From NCBI GenBank assembly GCA_951812925.1, contig OX638371.1, forward strand, positions 39,406,101 through 39,470,100: a stretch of 64,000 bases of DNA. Reading direction: 5' to 3'. Origin of the DNA: Calliopum simillimum (Eukaryota > Arthropoda > Insecta > Diptera > Lauxaniidae). Under the pieces are notes generated by a model. It worked only from the letters and a program-made list of their open reading frames with translations, did no database searches and was not told the DNA's origin. Shown here in pieces: positions 1-12,196 of the stretch. A program made the position numbers and the translations under genes. Position 1 is the first letter of the stretch. Every line of letters begins with the position of its first letter.

Positions 1-480
1 TGCAACATCGGATTTATTTGAAGTAATATTTACAATTAGTTTGTTTCACAGCCTATGATAATCATCTTGGTTTGGTGTAAAATCTGGTATTTCCAGGGTA
101 TCAAAAAAAGGAAGGATTTTAAAAAATCTTAAAATTGAATTATCTCAAAACTAGAAAATTGGAGTGACCTATTTATAGTATTGAGGTGACGATATGAAAT
201 CCAGACGATTGTTTACGTAAAGAACAAAAATTATAAAAATTAAATAATGTCAAAAGTTTGTTTGGGCGTGTGCCAAATTGAAACTTTTACCTTAAGCAAT
301 TAGGGGTGAAAAAAAAATTTCACTCTGGTGACCAAATGAAATATAATTTAAGACAGATTCAATTTTTCAAATTTCGACAAATCGATTTTGCAATTTTTTT
401 ATTTCGTTAATTTTTCTTTAAATTTGCAAAAATTGATTTTATAAATCGTGAAAATTTAAAAACGAGTTCATGTGATATAA

Positions 481-1056
481 ACCGTATTCACGATCTTGTT
501 GCATCGTAGCAAATGCAAAATTATTTTAAATTACAAAAACAAATTCTATTGAATTTTCAAAAGCAAGAGTCTTGTAAGCAAGACCAAATTTGCAACACAA
601 AAACCTATTGCACGATTGATTTCCAATAGTCTTTTGTGACTGATTTTATTTTTTTCATTTGTGATTGGCACAATTGCTTAATGACTTTTATGTTTTTGAC
701 AACCGTATTTGTCACAAATAAAAATTAAAATGTAAACAAAAACAATTAAATTTCAATTATTTCGTTTTGGTTTAATTAACAAAGATTTCTACGCAATGTT
801 TGCATCAAGCACATTGTACTTATGTAGTTAATTAAATTGTGATTTTTTTCTAAATAACGCACAATTATTCAGTAAAATTTCTTTTAAATCAAAATAAGAT
901 ATCAAATAAATTTTAAATTCAAAAAATATTTGAAAGCAAAACAAAAAACAGCTGTTCTGAAACGTTTGCAATATCAATTTACAACAGTGTGTGCTCACAA
1001 TTATTTACTCTTGCAAATTTGCATTTGCTACGATGCAACAAGATCGTGAATACGGC
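481..1056. mobile_element. 576 bp non-autonomous element with ~39 bp terminal inverted repeats
   Basis: Left end CCGTATTCACGATCTTGTTG and right end are inverted copies over about 39 bp with almost no mismatch (481-519 and 1017-1056). The 5 bp TATAA directly abuts both ends (476-480 and 1057-1061), as expected for a target duplication. The interior is AT-rich and shows no coding potential. The superfamily was not recognised. Confidence 0.8.
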
Positions 1057-1696
1057 TATAATTTTTAAAAATTTTTATCTGTTTTAAAATTGTTGTTTTT
1101 ATTTCTGTTGGTTATTTTTAGAAGGCACAATTTTTTGAAAATGTTACATATCAGTTTTGTGCTAATACTTTTTGAATACGATTCAGGTTTTTTTTTTTTA
1201 TTTATTTTGTAATGGAACTAGTAATAAACTAACAAGCACTTCTTTTGCTATTCTAAACTTAAACTTTAAGGTTTAATTGTTTTCCTACTTTTTGGTCGTA
1301 CGATTTGATTTACGAGTTCGCTCCGTTGCAAAATTTTTAATCTAATGGTCCCACTACCAGGTCTCGACAAAGGTCAGTGTAATAGCCGTAAACGTCAATT
1401 AAATTGAAAACAGCCGTAAATCACTAAATAAATCTTCGGCGGAAACAGGCTATTGCTCATAATTTTGGACTTCATTTTTGGAAGTCAAAACCATATTTAA
1501 CTTGTCAAAGGTCAATACATATCTTTGGTCATACATGATGAATGACAAAAGTCCTCAGCGAATGACATCAAAATCTTTAGAATTGATAAAGTTATAGCAT
1601 TTCGGGTCGCAATGTTCAAAAAGATAATTGTTTTTTAAGTTCGGAAATATTCGGGTCAAAGTTCTTTCGAGTTCGGCAAAAATAATTTTCAATCCA

Positions 1697-2091
1697 GACT
1701 AAAAGTTATCTTAAGTTATGTATACAGCTGACAAACTTGCTAGGAAAGGATCTTCAACTGACACAATTTCCGAAACCTATAATATGAAACCACTTGCATT
1801 AATTAGAGCCAATATTGACTCAAAAAGTATTTTATGGACTAATTTTAGATGGTCTAATTTAACAAGATGTTCTACGTCAAAGGCGGTATGGGCACTTTAT
1901 GACGCAAATAGAATGCGAAAAATTATCTCATTAGACAGGCAAACCCTCAGAACTTTTAATGGTGTCATTACAGTGCACTACATTATTGGTAGGCTCGCCT
2001 CAAGGTTGGGGGTTATCCACGTTGGAGATCTTTGTAGAAGCTGTAAAGACTTTTCATTCCCTTTGTGAATGCCCAGCGTTGGCTAACCGAC
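1697..2091 (+). pseudogene. LINE (I-like) RNase H / C-terminal fragment, 5' piece
   Basis: From 1718 the + strand reads ADKLARKGS, then a long stretch with the spacing of the RNase H tail of I-type non-LTR retrotransposons, ending in RLGVIHVGDLCRSC. After a one-base frame change it continues as TFHSLCECPALANR, the usual cysteine-rich end (C-x-x-C ... H-x-L-C-E-C-P). It is cut at about 2091 by the element at 2092-3202 and resumes after it. The upstream RT part is missing. Decayed. Confidence 0.7.
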
Positions 2092-3202
2092 CCCAATGTG
2101 CACAAAAACGGATGAGGATCCGTTTCGAATCTGTTACGAGTTCATAAAGGTATAAAAAACGTAATCCGCGGTAACGGATCCATTTCGAACCCTTAACGTA
2201 CATCAAAAACGAATTCAAAACGCTTTGTTAAGATAAAAAAAAAAAAAACATTTTGAAGCGCTTATTAGCGGTTAAAAAAATAATAAATTCCGCAGTGCGG
2301 GCCCGTTTCGAATCCGAAACTTATGTAAAAACGAATTCAAAACGGATTTGCTTTTAAATATGTTAATGCTGCATATTTACAGAAAAAAACCGTTTTGATG
2401 CGCCTATTAGCAATTAAAAAATAATAAAAAGAAAAAAAAGGAAGAAAAATAAAGGGTAAAAATCCACCTCTGGCAGGATTCGAACCTGGGCAAATCCGTT
2501 TCGATTCCGTAAATACTTCAAATACGAACTCAAAACTGATTTGCTTTTATTTAATTTTTATGATAAAAAAAATATTTTTGATTTGTTTTTTTTTTCTTTT
2601 TATTTATTGCGTATGATTTTTTGTAAACTTTTCAAACTCTGTTTGAAAAAATGTTTTTGATTCCAAATTTGAGTATATAACATTTTTTATCAAAAGAAGG
2701 GAAGAAAAACAACACAGAATACTTATAAAAAAAACAACAGAAATTTGTTTAATATACAAACTTTAAATCTCAACATCAAATAAGTCTACATCAGTTAAGC
2801 AAACATCATATCGGTCAATAGCCTAGTTGTCTAACGTCTCGTGTATGAAAGAGTAATAACCCGGGAGCCTGAGTTCGACTCCCGGGTCGGGCTAGTCATT
2901 TTTTTTTTTTTTTTTTTGTTTTTTTGTTTTTTTTTAATTAAAAATAAGCGCTTCACCCTGTTTTCTTTTTTTTTATAAGCAGCATTAACATTATTAAAAG
3001 CGAATCCGTTTTGAATTCGTTTTTGATGTACGTTACAGGTTCGAAACGGATCCATAAAAGAAGAAAAAACGATTCGTTTTTTTTTAGGAATCCTTCCCGC
3101 AAACGGATCAGTAACGGATACGTAACGGATTCCGTAACGGATAAAAAGAACGAAAATATGAACCCGTTACGGATCCGAAACGAGTCCGTTTGGCACACTG
3201 GG
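2092..3202. mobile_element. ~1.1 kb inverted-repeat element inserted in a LINE, carrying tRNA-like segments
   Basis: Ends CCCAATGTGC (2092) and GCACACTGGG (3202) are inverted copies. The inverted similarity continues into subterminal motifs related to GGATCCGTTTCGAA, which recur many times inside (about 2118, 2175, 2310, 2495, 3040, 3170). tRNA-like segments lie at 2815-2895 (+) and around 2462-2500 (-). No transposase is recognisable. The surrounding LINE reading frame is split by it, so it is younger than the LINE. Confidence 0.65.
2815..2896 (+). repeat. tRNA-like sequence (possible SINE head)
   Basis: TAGCCTAGTTGTCTAACG resembles a Pol III A box, and GAGTTCGACTCC a B box about 50 bp later. 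The ends TAGCC and GGCTA can pair as an acceptor stem. A perfect 8 bp CCCGGGAG/CTCCCGGG hairpin replaces a normal T arm, so this is probably a tRNA-derived repeat and not a working tRNA gene. A T-run follows directly. Confidence 0.45.
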
Positions 3203-3310
3203 ACGTTACAAGGTGTTCGAAAGCCATTTTTCGATTCTCTTGAAGATATCGTTCAAAAGAGTCCCAACTCCATTTTGGAGCTTATAAAAATTCCTAAATG
3301 GTACATATAG
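3203..3310 (+). pseudogene. LINE C-terminal tail, 3' piece
   Basis: Reads KPFFDSLEDIVQKSPNSILE then LIKIPKWYI and stop, a typical end of the I-type LINE ORF2. It continues the 1697-2091 fragment on the far side of the insertion. Confidence 0.6.
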
Positions 3311-3799
3311 GTTGACAAAAAAGTTATATGAAGTTAGTTTATTGACTGTTTTTTATTGCTTGTTATATACCTGCTATCTCCCGCGCCAGCCTAACCTAAA
3401 CTAACCTATGTATGTATACAGCGTTTGGTTCAAAAAACCCAAATCATGAAATTTTGACTTAAATTCATATTTTGGCCTGTTCTGAAAATCTTACTTTTTC
3501 AAGCTAAGTATGATTTTGCCCGACCACTTCACATATTTTTGGATGATCCTCAAAATAATAAACCTCCGTTTACTCTAAAAGGTGCAATTTTTCTATGCAA
3601 AACGGCTGTTAAAAATGGAGACAATTTATAAAAATCATAATTCATAAATTTATATTTCAAAAAATTCATTCGCACGACTGTTATTAAAGTGCAATGTAAT
3701 TTCTCTCATTACATCAGTCATATCCACGGATAATCGAATTGGATGAAAATTTGATAAAATTTTTCTAAGAAAAAAACATGATTATAAAAAAACTACTCC

Positions 3800-4249
3800 A
3801 GGCGTTTTTCTTTTTTTGTTCAGAGTAGAGCTCTGAACAGAGCGTGAGCACGTCGAGTATAACCTGAACAGAGCACGCTCAGAGCGCCCTAATTTATGAA
3901 ACACACTTGAACATTTTCCATTGAAAGCCGGTCAAACTGCCAAAAAATTCAAATAAATTATTAAATTTATTTTATTTTACTTCAAAATAAATAGCACAAT
4001 CTAAAATCAAGTTTGTTTTTATTTTATTTTGTTTATTTTTCTACTTTCAAATGTCTATTTTGATGTGCTCCGTCTTTTACTCTGAACGCTCCGTCGTTTC
4101 ATTCTGAGCTCATAGAGCGCGCTCTGATTTCACTCTGACCAAAAAAAGAAACACAAATTTTATGCTCTGATGTCTCTGAACAAAAAAAGAAACACAAATT
4201 ATTTTTTGACAACTCAGACTCTACTCCGAACGAAAAAAGAAAAACGCCT
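3800..4249. mobile_element. 450 bp MITE-like inverted-repeat element
   Basis: AGGCGTTTTTCTTTTTTTGT at the left is mirrored at the right (4217-4249) with a few mismatches, followed inwards by CAGAGTAGAG / CTCTACTCCG. Inside, short GCTCTGA/CTCTGAAC motifs and two AAAAAAAGAAACACAAATT units repeat. Non-coding, target duplication unclear. Confidence 0.65.
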
Positions 4250-7200
4250 TCTGTAAACGGGACCACTGACGTTTTTAAATTAGTTTTTAAATTTATTTTT
4301 CATTTCGATTGTCAGAATTTTCACTAGCCCCTGGGGCTAGTACAAATTTTGACGCAACAATTTCACCTCATATATTTCAAAAATTGTATTTATGTTTTCG
4401 ATTGTAGCCCTGTAAAATTAGACGAAAAAAGAGCTGCTGTGCGAAATAATTCCTAGTGAATTTTTTGCACCGGAATTGTCTTTATTAAAGCATGATGCAT
4501 AAAGAGAAAAAAGTCCATTGAAGTCCATTGTGCGCATAAAAAGTTATTCAGGCTCAAAGGTCGCTAAAATCAGTTTTTTGCAAATATCTCGCTATCGCAA
4601 ACTTACAGAAAAATTTTTCTCCACAATTTTGTAACACAAGAAATCTCCTATTTAAAGATGTAAAAAATATTTTCGTGTAGCTTATAGTTTAGGAGATAAC
4701 CCAATTTAAAAAGTTGTGCACAGTTTTTATATGTAAATGCTAAGTTTATATTAAAATATCTTAATTTTAAAATTGCGAATACTCTTTAACGAGGAGTCGT
4801 ACAAAAATTAAAAAACCGTTCAAAAGATAATTGAATTCTGTATACACCGTATTAGATTTTTTTTGGAGCGACTCATGGTCCAAGGGATATTCTTCAAAAA
4901 CCGTTAAGGTTTCGAAAATACTGGTTTTTTGAATGATGTCTCTGAAACAGTAAGTCATAGGAAAAAAAGCAATAGCATCAATTTTGTAGAGAATCACAAG
5001 ATCTACAAAAAATAACCCGTATGTGTACACATTAAAGTAACCGGTTAGAAGATATTCAAAAAAAAAAAAAAATTTAAATGGCAAAAAAACCGGTTTGCAC
5101 TTACAAAATTTTTCCAACAAAAATGTCAAACGATGCACAAAAAACCACCTACCTTTAATTACATATATCTTGCTTAAAACAATGTAAATCGTGATTTTGG
5201 ATTTGTCATTTTATCTGAAAGCAGACGTGTTAGAAAAATTTTGAAAACTGAAACATGATGGAAAAATTTTTTAAATGCACTCCTATTATATCAATAGCAA
5301 AGATAATAATAATATATTCCAAACTCAGATAAAATCAAAAGTGTGAAATTCGTTGAACAGTGTTATCTAAAGCGCAACAAATTGCTCGTACTTAGTGATC
5401 GCCGATTCGATTTTCAAAATCGATCAAATTTTTCACCTGTTAACAAAATTTACATAGTCAGTCGTCCTTTTGAACTTTGAATTCGGCATAAAAATGCTTG
5501 GAATACATACTCTGCAATCTGCTCCACAGATTTTTTTTTATGTCACTCTGTTTCCTACAGTCAAACAAAAAAAAAAAAACATCGATAACGCAGGCATAAT
5601 CTTTCTTATCGTAAAATTTTTGTTATTTTGTGTGCCTGTGTAATCCAATAAATTCTCGAATTTTGATTGTCGTTTTCAAGGTACGTGGAACTATGATCGG
5701 CATCTGGAAATTCTGGTGCCTTCACTTTATTTGAGAAATTTTCTGAATTCTATTGAATGCTAATAATTTCGTTAATGCAAATGTTTTAGTTTTTTCGTTA
5801 GCTACTTTTTCAATAAATTTTTTAAAATTTAGCTCACCACTTAGCATTTAGCTAAGGCATTTTCTTATCGTGGCATAAAAAAAATATTTTTACTATTTAA
5901 CGTATTAAACGTTCGTACATGTTAAATTATATCGAAAAGTTAATTGCTTGTTTGTTGTTGTTGTTTTTTGGTAGTGTATTTACAAAAAATGCATTGCATT
6001 TACTTATATACAAATTTAACCGACACCACATATGGCATAAATGTTCAGAACAAATTCGATTGCGCTTTAAATTACTCTTATTTTTGTTGTTGTTTGTTTA
6101 ATTTGCAAATTAGTTTTATTTTAGTTAAATTATTTAAAATTAGTTTTGCATTGGTCATTTTATTGCTAAACTTAGATATATTTACAAATTGGCTTTCCTT
6201 ATTTAAAACAACCTTAAAATGGTTCAAGCAAACATGGCTTAATTACAAATACCTACGATACTCTCTTGCAGCAGTGATTGAAAAAAACAAAAAAAAAATC
6301 AATTCACTTAGAACCTGTTAGATAGAAACGAGTTAAAACGAGTACTCGTATACAGTAGGTAGAGGTACCTTAAGAGAGCTCAATGAAGTATGACATAAAT
6401 TGCGTTGGAAGTCAATGCACTTTGAAAGTTCTCTTGCTGGAGTTATTGCATGCGATCGTACTTTAGTGAAGCATCAGAAAACCTTGCGATGTCTTGCTTT
6501 TTTATTGTAAACAAGTTCTTGAAAAGAATAACACAAAATGAATATCAGCGGAAACATAAAAATGTATTAACTGATTAAGGGAAAATCATTTATGTATGTT
6601 TGCATGTTCTTTGTTGTATAAAGTTGGTTTTTTGCTTTAATTAATTCAAAATAATACAACAAAGGATTGTATAATACTTATTACTTCGTTATATTATAAA
6701 AAAAAAATGCATTCGATTCGTCATAAAAACTTGGCCGTCAAAAAAATTTCTTAATTTAAACAATTAAGTGCTAAGTACATTTTCAATTTCACAAACGTAA
6801 TTGCTTTAATTAATATATAATTAGCAATGACTCAGAACCGCAGAATTTTTAAATTTTTTTTATTAGTATTATGGGAAAAATGGTTTCTGAGCCATGTGTT
6901 AAAATTATACCTACCATTTCCTACATCTGCAGTGATTGACATGTATAAAGGTCATTTATTAACATGCATACATACATTTGTATCCCAATAAACAAAAACG
7001 TTAGTGGAGTCAATAAAGCCAAAAAACAGGCAAAATGAGGAAGTCCTCAAGAACAGCTCCGATTTATATGATTTTTTTTTTTTTAAATTTTGTTAAAAAA
7101 TCAAACATTTTGGAGCGCGGTCGGAATTATATAATTTTTTAAACAATATTTAAAAACTTATGTTTTCATAAAAAAATTGGAAAAAATACAACAAACAAAA

Positions 7201-7304
7201 ATCAAAATAGTCATTTTATATGTATTTGACAATTCTAGATCCAAATCTGGTATTAGAATTGCTGTATCTTATATGGTTTCTGAGATATCTTCTCTCTGTA
7301 GGTT
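4250..7304. other. AT-rich stretch without recognised gene
   Basis: No conserved coding or RNA gene was seen. The only local structure is a perfect short palindrome, ACTAGCCCC-T-GGGGCTAGT, near 4323-4342. The ORFs at 4767-5138 (-) and 5919-6321 (+) are low-complexity, have no recognisable motif, and are probably chance. Confidence 0.5.
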
Positions 7305-9404
7305 CTAAAATTGTGTATATAAAAACTGTTGTCATGTTTTTCTCAAGAACGGCTTAAGCGATTTTAATGTAACTTTGAAAAATAATGTGCATTAGCATAT
7401 ACTAAAGAATGAGATAGACTGTGACTTAGTATATACTTATGAAGAAGTGTGGCACCGCCCCAAACTTTTAATTTGATTTGGTCATATCTTTTGAACCATA
7501 TAAAATTTTTTAATGAAAATTAGTACACAGCTACTGACTGATTACACTGTTTGACAATTTCGAACTTTTTGTAAAACACATGAAAAAATTCTTAGGGGCT
7601 GTCCATAAACTCCGTGACGCTCCTAGGGGGGGGGGGTTCGAGCAAGCGTCACGCTTGGTGTATTTTATTTATTTTTTATATGAAGCTACCGTCACATAGG
7701 GGGGGGGGGGTTCAAAATAGCTAATTTTAGCGTCACGGAGTTTATGGACAGCCCCTTAAAGAAGACGTTAAAAAAAAATACCCGTGTCTCGTGGTTTTTC
7801 TCCAACACGTCACATTTTTTTTAAATCGATTTTGGTAGTTTTTTTATCCACTGTACATGAAAAAAACAAAAATACCGCATTCTTGTGTTAAATCGATGAA
7901 TTTAACTATATGATCCTAACGTCTGAGGTGTATCATGTGTTCAGCAAACTTATGCAGGATATTGCGGGGAATATTTTTGAACAAAATTTTAACTCTGTTT
8001 AACCCGCACATGTGGTAATTTTTGCCCTTTTCTTAAAAAGGTACAAAAATGACACCCAAAACAGGGAAATATTGAGTCAGTATGTACTACAGAAATACTC
8101 GCCATAAAATTACACTACTAGTTTCTAAACACGTAAAGGTCGAAATTTAAGACCGGAACCAAAAAAATCGTTAAAATCAATTAGGTCTTTTCACATTGCA
8201 TATTAATTACATCCCTGACGCGCTTACCATAAGTTTTAAGAATTTGTCGTCTCTGGTAACTCTTAGTGAAATTTTTTGTAGGATATTTTTGCAAATTTTT
8301 TTAACCCATTGTGGCTAATTTTTGGAGAAAGGGGCCAAAAACACCCATAAAAACAGGATATAATAGGTTAATGTGTTCTAGGAAAATGATCCTTGTGTGA
8401 TTCCGTTATGATCTTCTGAAAACAAGTTTTATCCAAAATGTTGTTTTAGAGTTTTACAGTGGGGTGAAATTTGGAAAATATTTATTGTTAGAACTGCTTA
8501 CTGATTTTAACGATTTTTTTGCTTTCAGGATAAAATTTTGCTTTTTAAGTGTTCAGCAACTACTTAGTAGTGAAATTGTATAGCAAATATTTCTGTAGTA
8601 CATACTGATTCAATGTTCCCCTGTTTTAGGTGTCATTTTTGTACCTTATTAAGAAAAGGGCAAAATTGACCCACATGTGGGGGTTGAAATTTTATACAAA
8701 AACACTCCCCGCAATATCCTGCATAAGTTTGCTAAACAAAAGATATGCCTCAGATGTAAGGATCATATAGTTAAATTCATCGATTTAACACAAGAATGCG
8801 GTATTTTTGTTTTTTCATGTACAGTGGATAAAAAAACTTCAAAAATCGATTAAAAAAAAGTGACGTGCTGGAGAAAAACCACGAGACACTGTTATTTTTT
8901 TTAACGTCTACTTTAAGAATTTTTTCGATTTCCTCATGTGTTTTTTTTTTTTTGTGTCGAAGAGTGTTATCAATGCCTTATAATGGGCAAAAATTTGCGA
9001 AATCAGAAAAGGGCCACGCCCACTTTTTAACCATTGAAAATTTTAATATTTTGATTTTAATATTACACGAATACAGATTTTGATGAAAATCAAAATTTTC
9101 AATGGTTAAAAAGTGGGCGTGGCACTCTTCCGATTTCGCCAAATTTTTGCCCATTATAAGACATTGCTAGTCAGTTGTGCTCTAATTTTCATTAAAAAAT
9201 TTTATACGGCTCAATAGATATGACTAAATCAAATTAAAAGTTTGGGGCAATGCCACGCCTCTTCATATGTAAATACTAGGTCGAAGCCTATCTCATTCTT
9301 TAGTAAATATATGCTAATGCACATAATTTTACAAAGTTTCATTAAAATCGCTTAAGCCGTTCTTGAGAAAAACATGACAACAGTTTTTATATACACAATT
9401 TTAG
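7305..9404. mobile_element. 2.1 kb foldback element (long inverted arms)
   Basis: Nearly the whole stretch folds on itself. 7305-7541 matches 9175-9404 inverted (for example TATAAAAACTGTTGTCATG against its complement), and 7760-8150 matches about 8560-8890 inverted, around a centre near 8.35 kb. The right arm holds an extra hairpin (8979-9160, about 75 bp arms, GGGCCACGCCCACTTTTTAA). The left arm is interrupted by the MITE at 7595-7755. There is no coding capacity. A partial copy lies at 26271-26450. Confidence 0.8.
7595..7755. mobile_element. 161 bp MITE, GGGGCTGTCCATAAA termini, TTA target duplication
   Basis: Perfect inverted ends GGGGCTGTCCATAAACTCCG with two internal G-runs. TTA directly flanks both sides (7592-7594, 7756-7758). 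The right arm of the surrounding foldback preserves the same site with a single TTA, which proves the insertion and its size. TTA (TWA) suggests PIF/Harbinger, but this is inferred without a transposase. Relatives are at 23305-23421 and 15028-15556. Confidence 0.88.
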
Positions 9405-9689
9405 ATTTAAGTTTGGAAAACGATTACAAAAACATTTGAAAAAAGACATTTTCTAATTATTTATTTTAACCTAAAAAATTGAAAATTTAACTTTTTCCAA
9501 GCGTTAAATTGTAAAGATTATAAAATTGTGAAGTAGATCGAACTCTATACGAAAAAAAAAAAAATTGTTTTGTGTTAACCACTGAAATATGTTTCTTATA
9601 TTTCATATACTTCATTCGCAATAGTGTGTAATTAACAAAAGTGTTTCTTCCCAACTCTCCTGGGTGCTGAAGCCTTTGCTGATTTTTGA
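9405..9689. other. Spacer without recognised feature
   Basis: AT-rich, no gene or repeat recognised. Confidence 0.4.
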
Positions 9690-9995
9690 AACCCTACACC
9701 CAGGACTTATTCACTTTGTCCTTCCGTTTGTAACGCAGAGTAGGAGGCGTGGCAGGAATGGAAAAGCATATACTTAAGTATGTTCTTGATCAGCCTCACC
9801 TCCTGAGTTAATATATCCATGTTCGTCTGTCTGTTTGGCTGGCTGTCTTGTCCGTCAGTGAAAACCATTTTAATATTTTTTGGAAGCATGGTAATTTGAT
9901 GACATTTTGTACCCTGGCTCTGTCGTTAAAGTTAGCTCTGGGGTCTAAAAATGAGCGATATCGGTCAACAAACACGCCTACCGCCCATACAAAAA
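9690..9995 (+). mobile_element. Helentron-type (DINE-1/HINE-like) element, 5' part only
   Basis: Begins ACCCTACACCCAGG and continues with TTTGTCCTTCCGTTTGTAAC, then the CATGTTCGTCTGTCTG segment and the CGCCTACCGCCCATAC block shared with the fuller copies at 27131-27770 and 51863-52772. The tandem-repeat part and 3' hairpin are missing. Confidence 0.65.
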
Positions 9996-12196
9996 AAATA
10001 AGTTTTTCAAAAATTACATTAATTACTAACGTTTTTCTTTTTAAATGAGCATAACTCTGGCAATAATCGATCAAATCGCGTAATTTTTAAAATTTTTTGT
10101 TTTTAAACGAACTTTTTAGGAAAAATATGTAAAAAAAATGTTTAAATGGTACGGTTGCCGAAAGAGGGGAAAAATTTACATCATTACCCGTATATACCAA
10201 CATTATCTTTCCCTCCACAATATTTATCTCTAACATGCAACCCCCCTTTTTCCTGTTATGTCTTTTGTAAATGAATTGCGTTTGTTGTACAAATGGCATA
10301 TCAGATGAAAGGAAATTTATCAATTTTTTTTCGGCCTTCAGCATCAGTTTAGAAAATGGCCAAACTAATACGGCCATGGCTTCTGCTACCACCAAAAAAT
10401 CGGATAGTTTCGAAAAAGCCGAAAATTTCGGTAAGCGTATATAAATAACAAAAGCGTCATAAAAAGTTTAAAAGGGAGAGAAAGAAAAGAGGAATTTATA
10501 TGACTTGGTAGAGTTCCTTTAAGAAAGTGTGGAGTTCGGACAAAGCTTGATAATCAAGGGGTCTGAAATTCCAGAACATCGCTGACATCTTTTATAGAGC
10601 ACCCGCTAGTGATGACACAATAAATTTCCAATCCACAAAGCTGAATTAAATAATACAATAACATGAAATTCTTAAGTGCACATAAACGAATGTGTATCAC
10701 TATGTCAGGTATATTTGCCTTTTGAAATGTTAACAAAGTAGGTATTCCTTATCACTCAATTTTCTAGAACTAACACCTTTATCTTGTTGTTTTGAATAAA
10801 AATTAGACAAGCCATTTGAAATTATAATTAAGAATAAAGTACAAGTGAAATACTTATATTAATGTTATCCACAACCTTATATTCGTTGTTTGTACACGTA
10901 TTAAGGAGCTTAATGAGGCAGTTAATTTTTTCTTAAATGCGTTTTTACGTATTGAAAAAGAGCAAAAAAATTAAGAAAATTAGTATGTTTTTTTTTTCAC
11001 AATTTTATTTAGTAATTACTTTGGTAATTAAATGCAAATTTCTGTATTTTTTAATTGAACTTTCTGAATTTTTTGTGTTATCTCATTCTATATACATACC
11101 TTTATATATTATATATGCATACATATGTATTTATGAACAATACATTTGTATGAGTACTTATAATTCGTTTTTGCAATTTTATAATGTTGAATAAGTAAAG
11201 AATTTTAGCCAAACAGGTTTATTGATTCTTAAATATTGCACAACATTCGTGTTTGATTATTAAATTTTTTCGCTATGCGTAGTATACAACCACTTTTTCA
11301 TTAATCCAAACAAAAGAAAAAAGAGAAAAAAGATGATCCTTAATCAAACAATGATAAGTGAATAATATTTACCTATAAAAAGTGCAGTAAAATCGTAAAG
11401 AGACTTGCATAGACTGATTCTTTTTTAATAAAAAATAATGTAGTAGCTTCAAAAGGAATAGCAACATTTTTCTACCGTAAGAAAAAATGTGTCCCTTTCA
11501 TATAGGCCATTGTAGCTAATGTAAATGTGAACACCAAAGCATAATAAATGCTCTTCTTAAAAAAAATAATACAGTTCATATGATGTACCTTGCTATGTTT
11601 GAAAAAAATGTTCTACTGGTGGGACATAGCTGGTATAGTATATATCCAAAAAAAAAAAAAAAAAATGTCTATACATCTTTATCTACTTAAAAAAAAACCG
11701 AATAAAATTCTGCCGCCTTTTGCCGACCAAAAGCTATCCCTGAGTTAGTCCAAAAGATAGAATAAATTGTAACAACATTAAAAAATATTTAAGAGTTACT
11801 TTTCCTATTACCTTCATTTAAAAGAAAAATTGTCCGAAAATATTGAACACTTCAAAAGTTACACTACTCCAATTTGAAAAATGTACAAAAAAAATTAGAA
11901 TGGACCTTTCAACTGTTGAAAAATAAGCGATTATGCAAGCCTTTTGAAGCACTCTTTTTTCCTCTTGAGATGTTATTTAATATTTTATTGGTATTATTTT
12001 CAAATCAATTCAAAAGTCAATGATTAGAAATTCTTTGTATGTACATACATATAAATGGTAAAATCGAAAGTGAAAGCATAATATGCACACAATCAGTGTT
12101 ATTTATGGTTCGCTTGCGATAAGACATTATTTCCAACTGATAACAATTAAAAAGAAAAATTTTTATAATTTTTAAAATTTATCCTTTTTCTTGTAG
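9996..12196. other. Region upstream of the visible catalase exon (intron 1 or beyond)
   Basis: No catalase first exon, promoter or other gene could be recognised. The minus-strand ORF at 10087-10395 has no motif I can name. 12150-12196 supplies a pyrimidine-rich tract and AG acceptor for catalase. Confidence 0.5.

Noticed and set aside
2815..2896. Functional tRNA gene
   Set aside because: A and B boxes are present but the T arm and D arm do not fold normally. More likely tRNA-derived repeat.
5919..6321. Overlapping + strand ORFs with hydrophobic, leucine-rich translation
   Set aside because: AT-rich low-complexity translation in overlapping frames, no conserved motif.
10087..10395. 102-codon minus-strand ORF
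   Set aside because: No recognisable domain or splice context. Position next to a Helentron fragment suggests repeat DNA.
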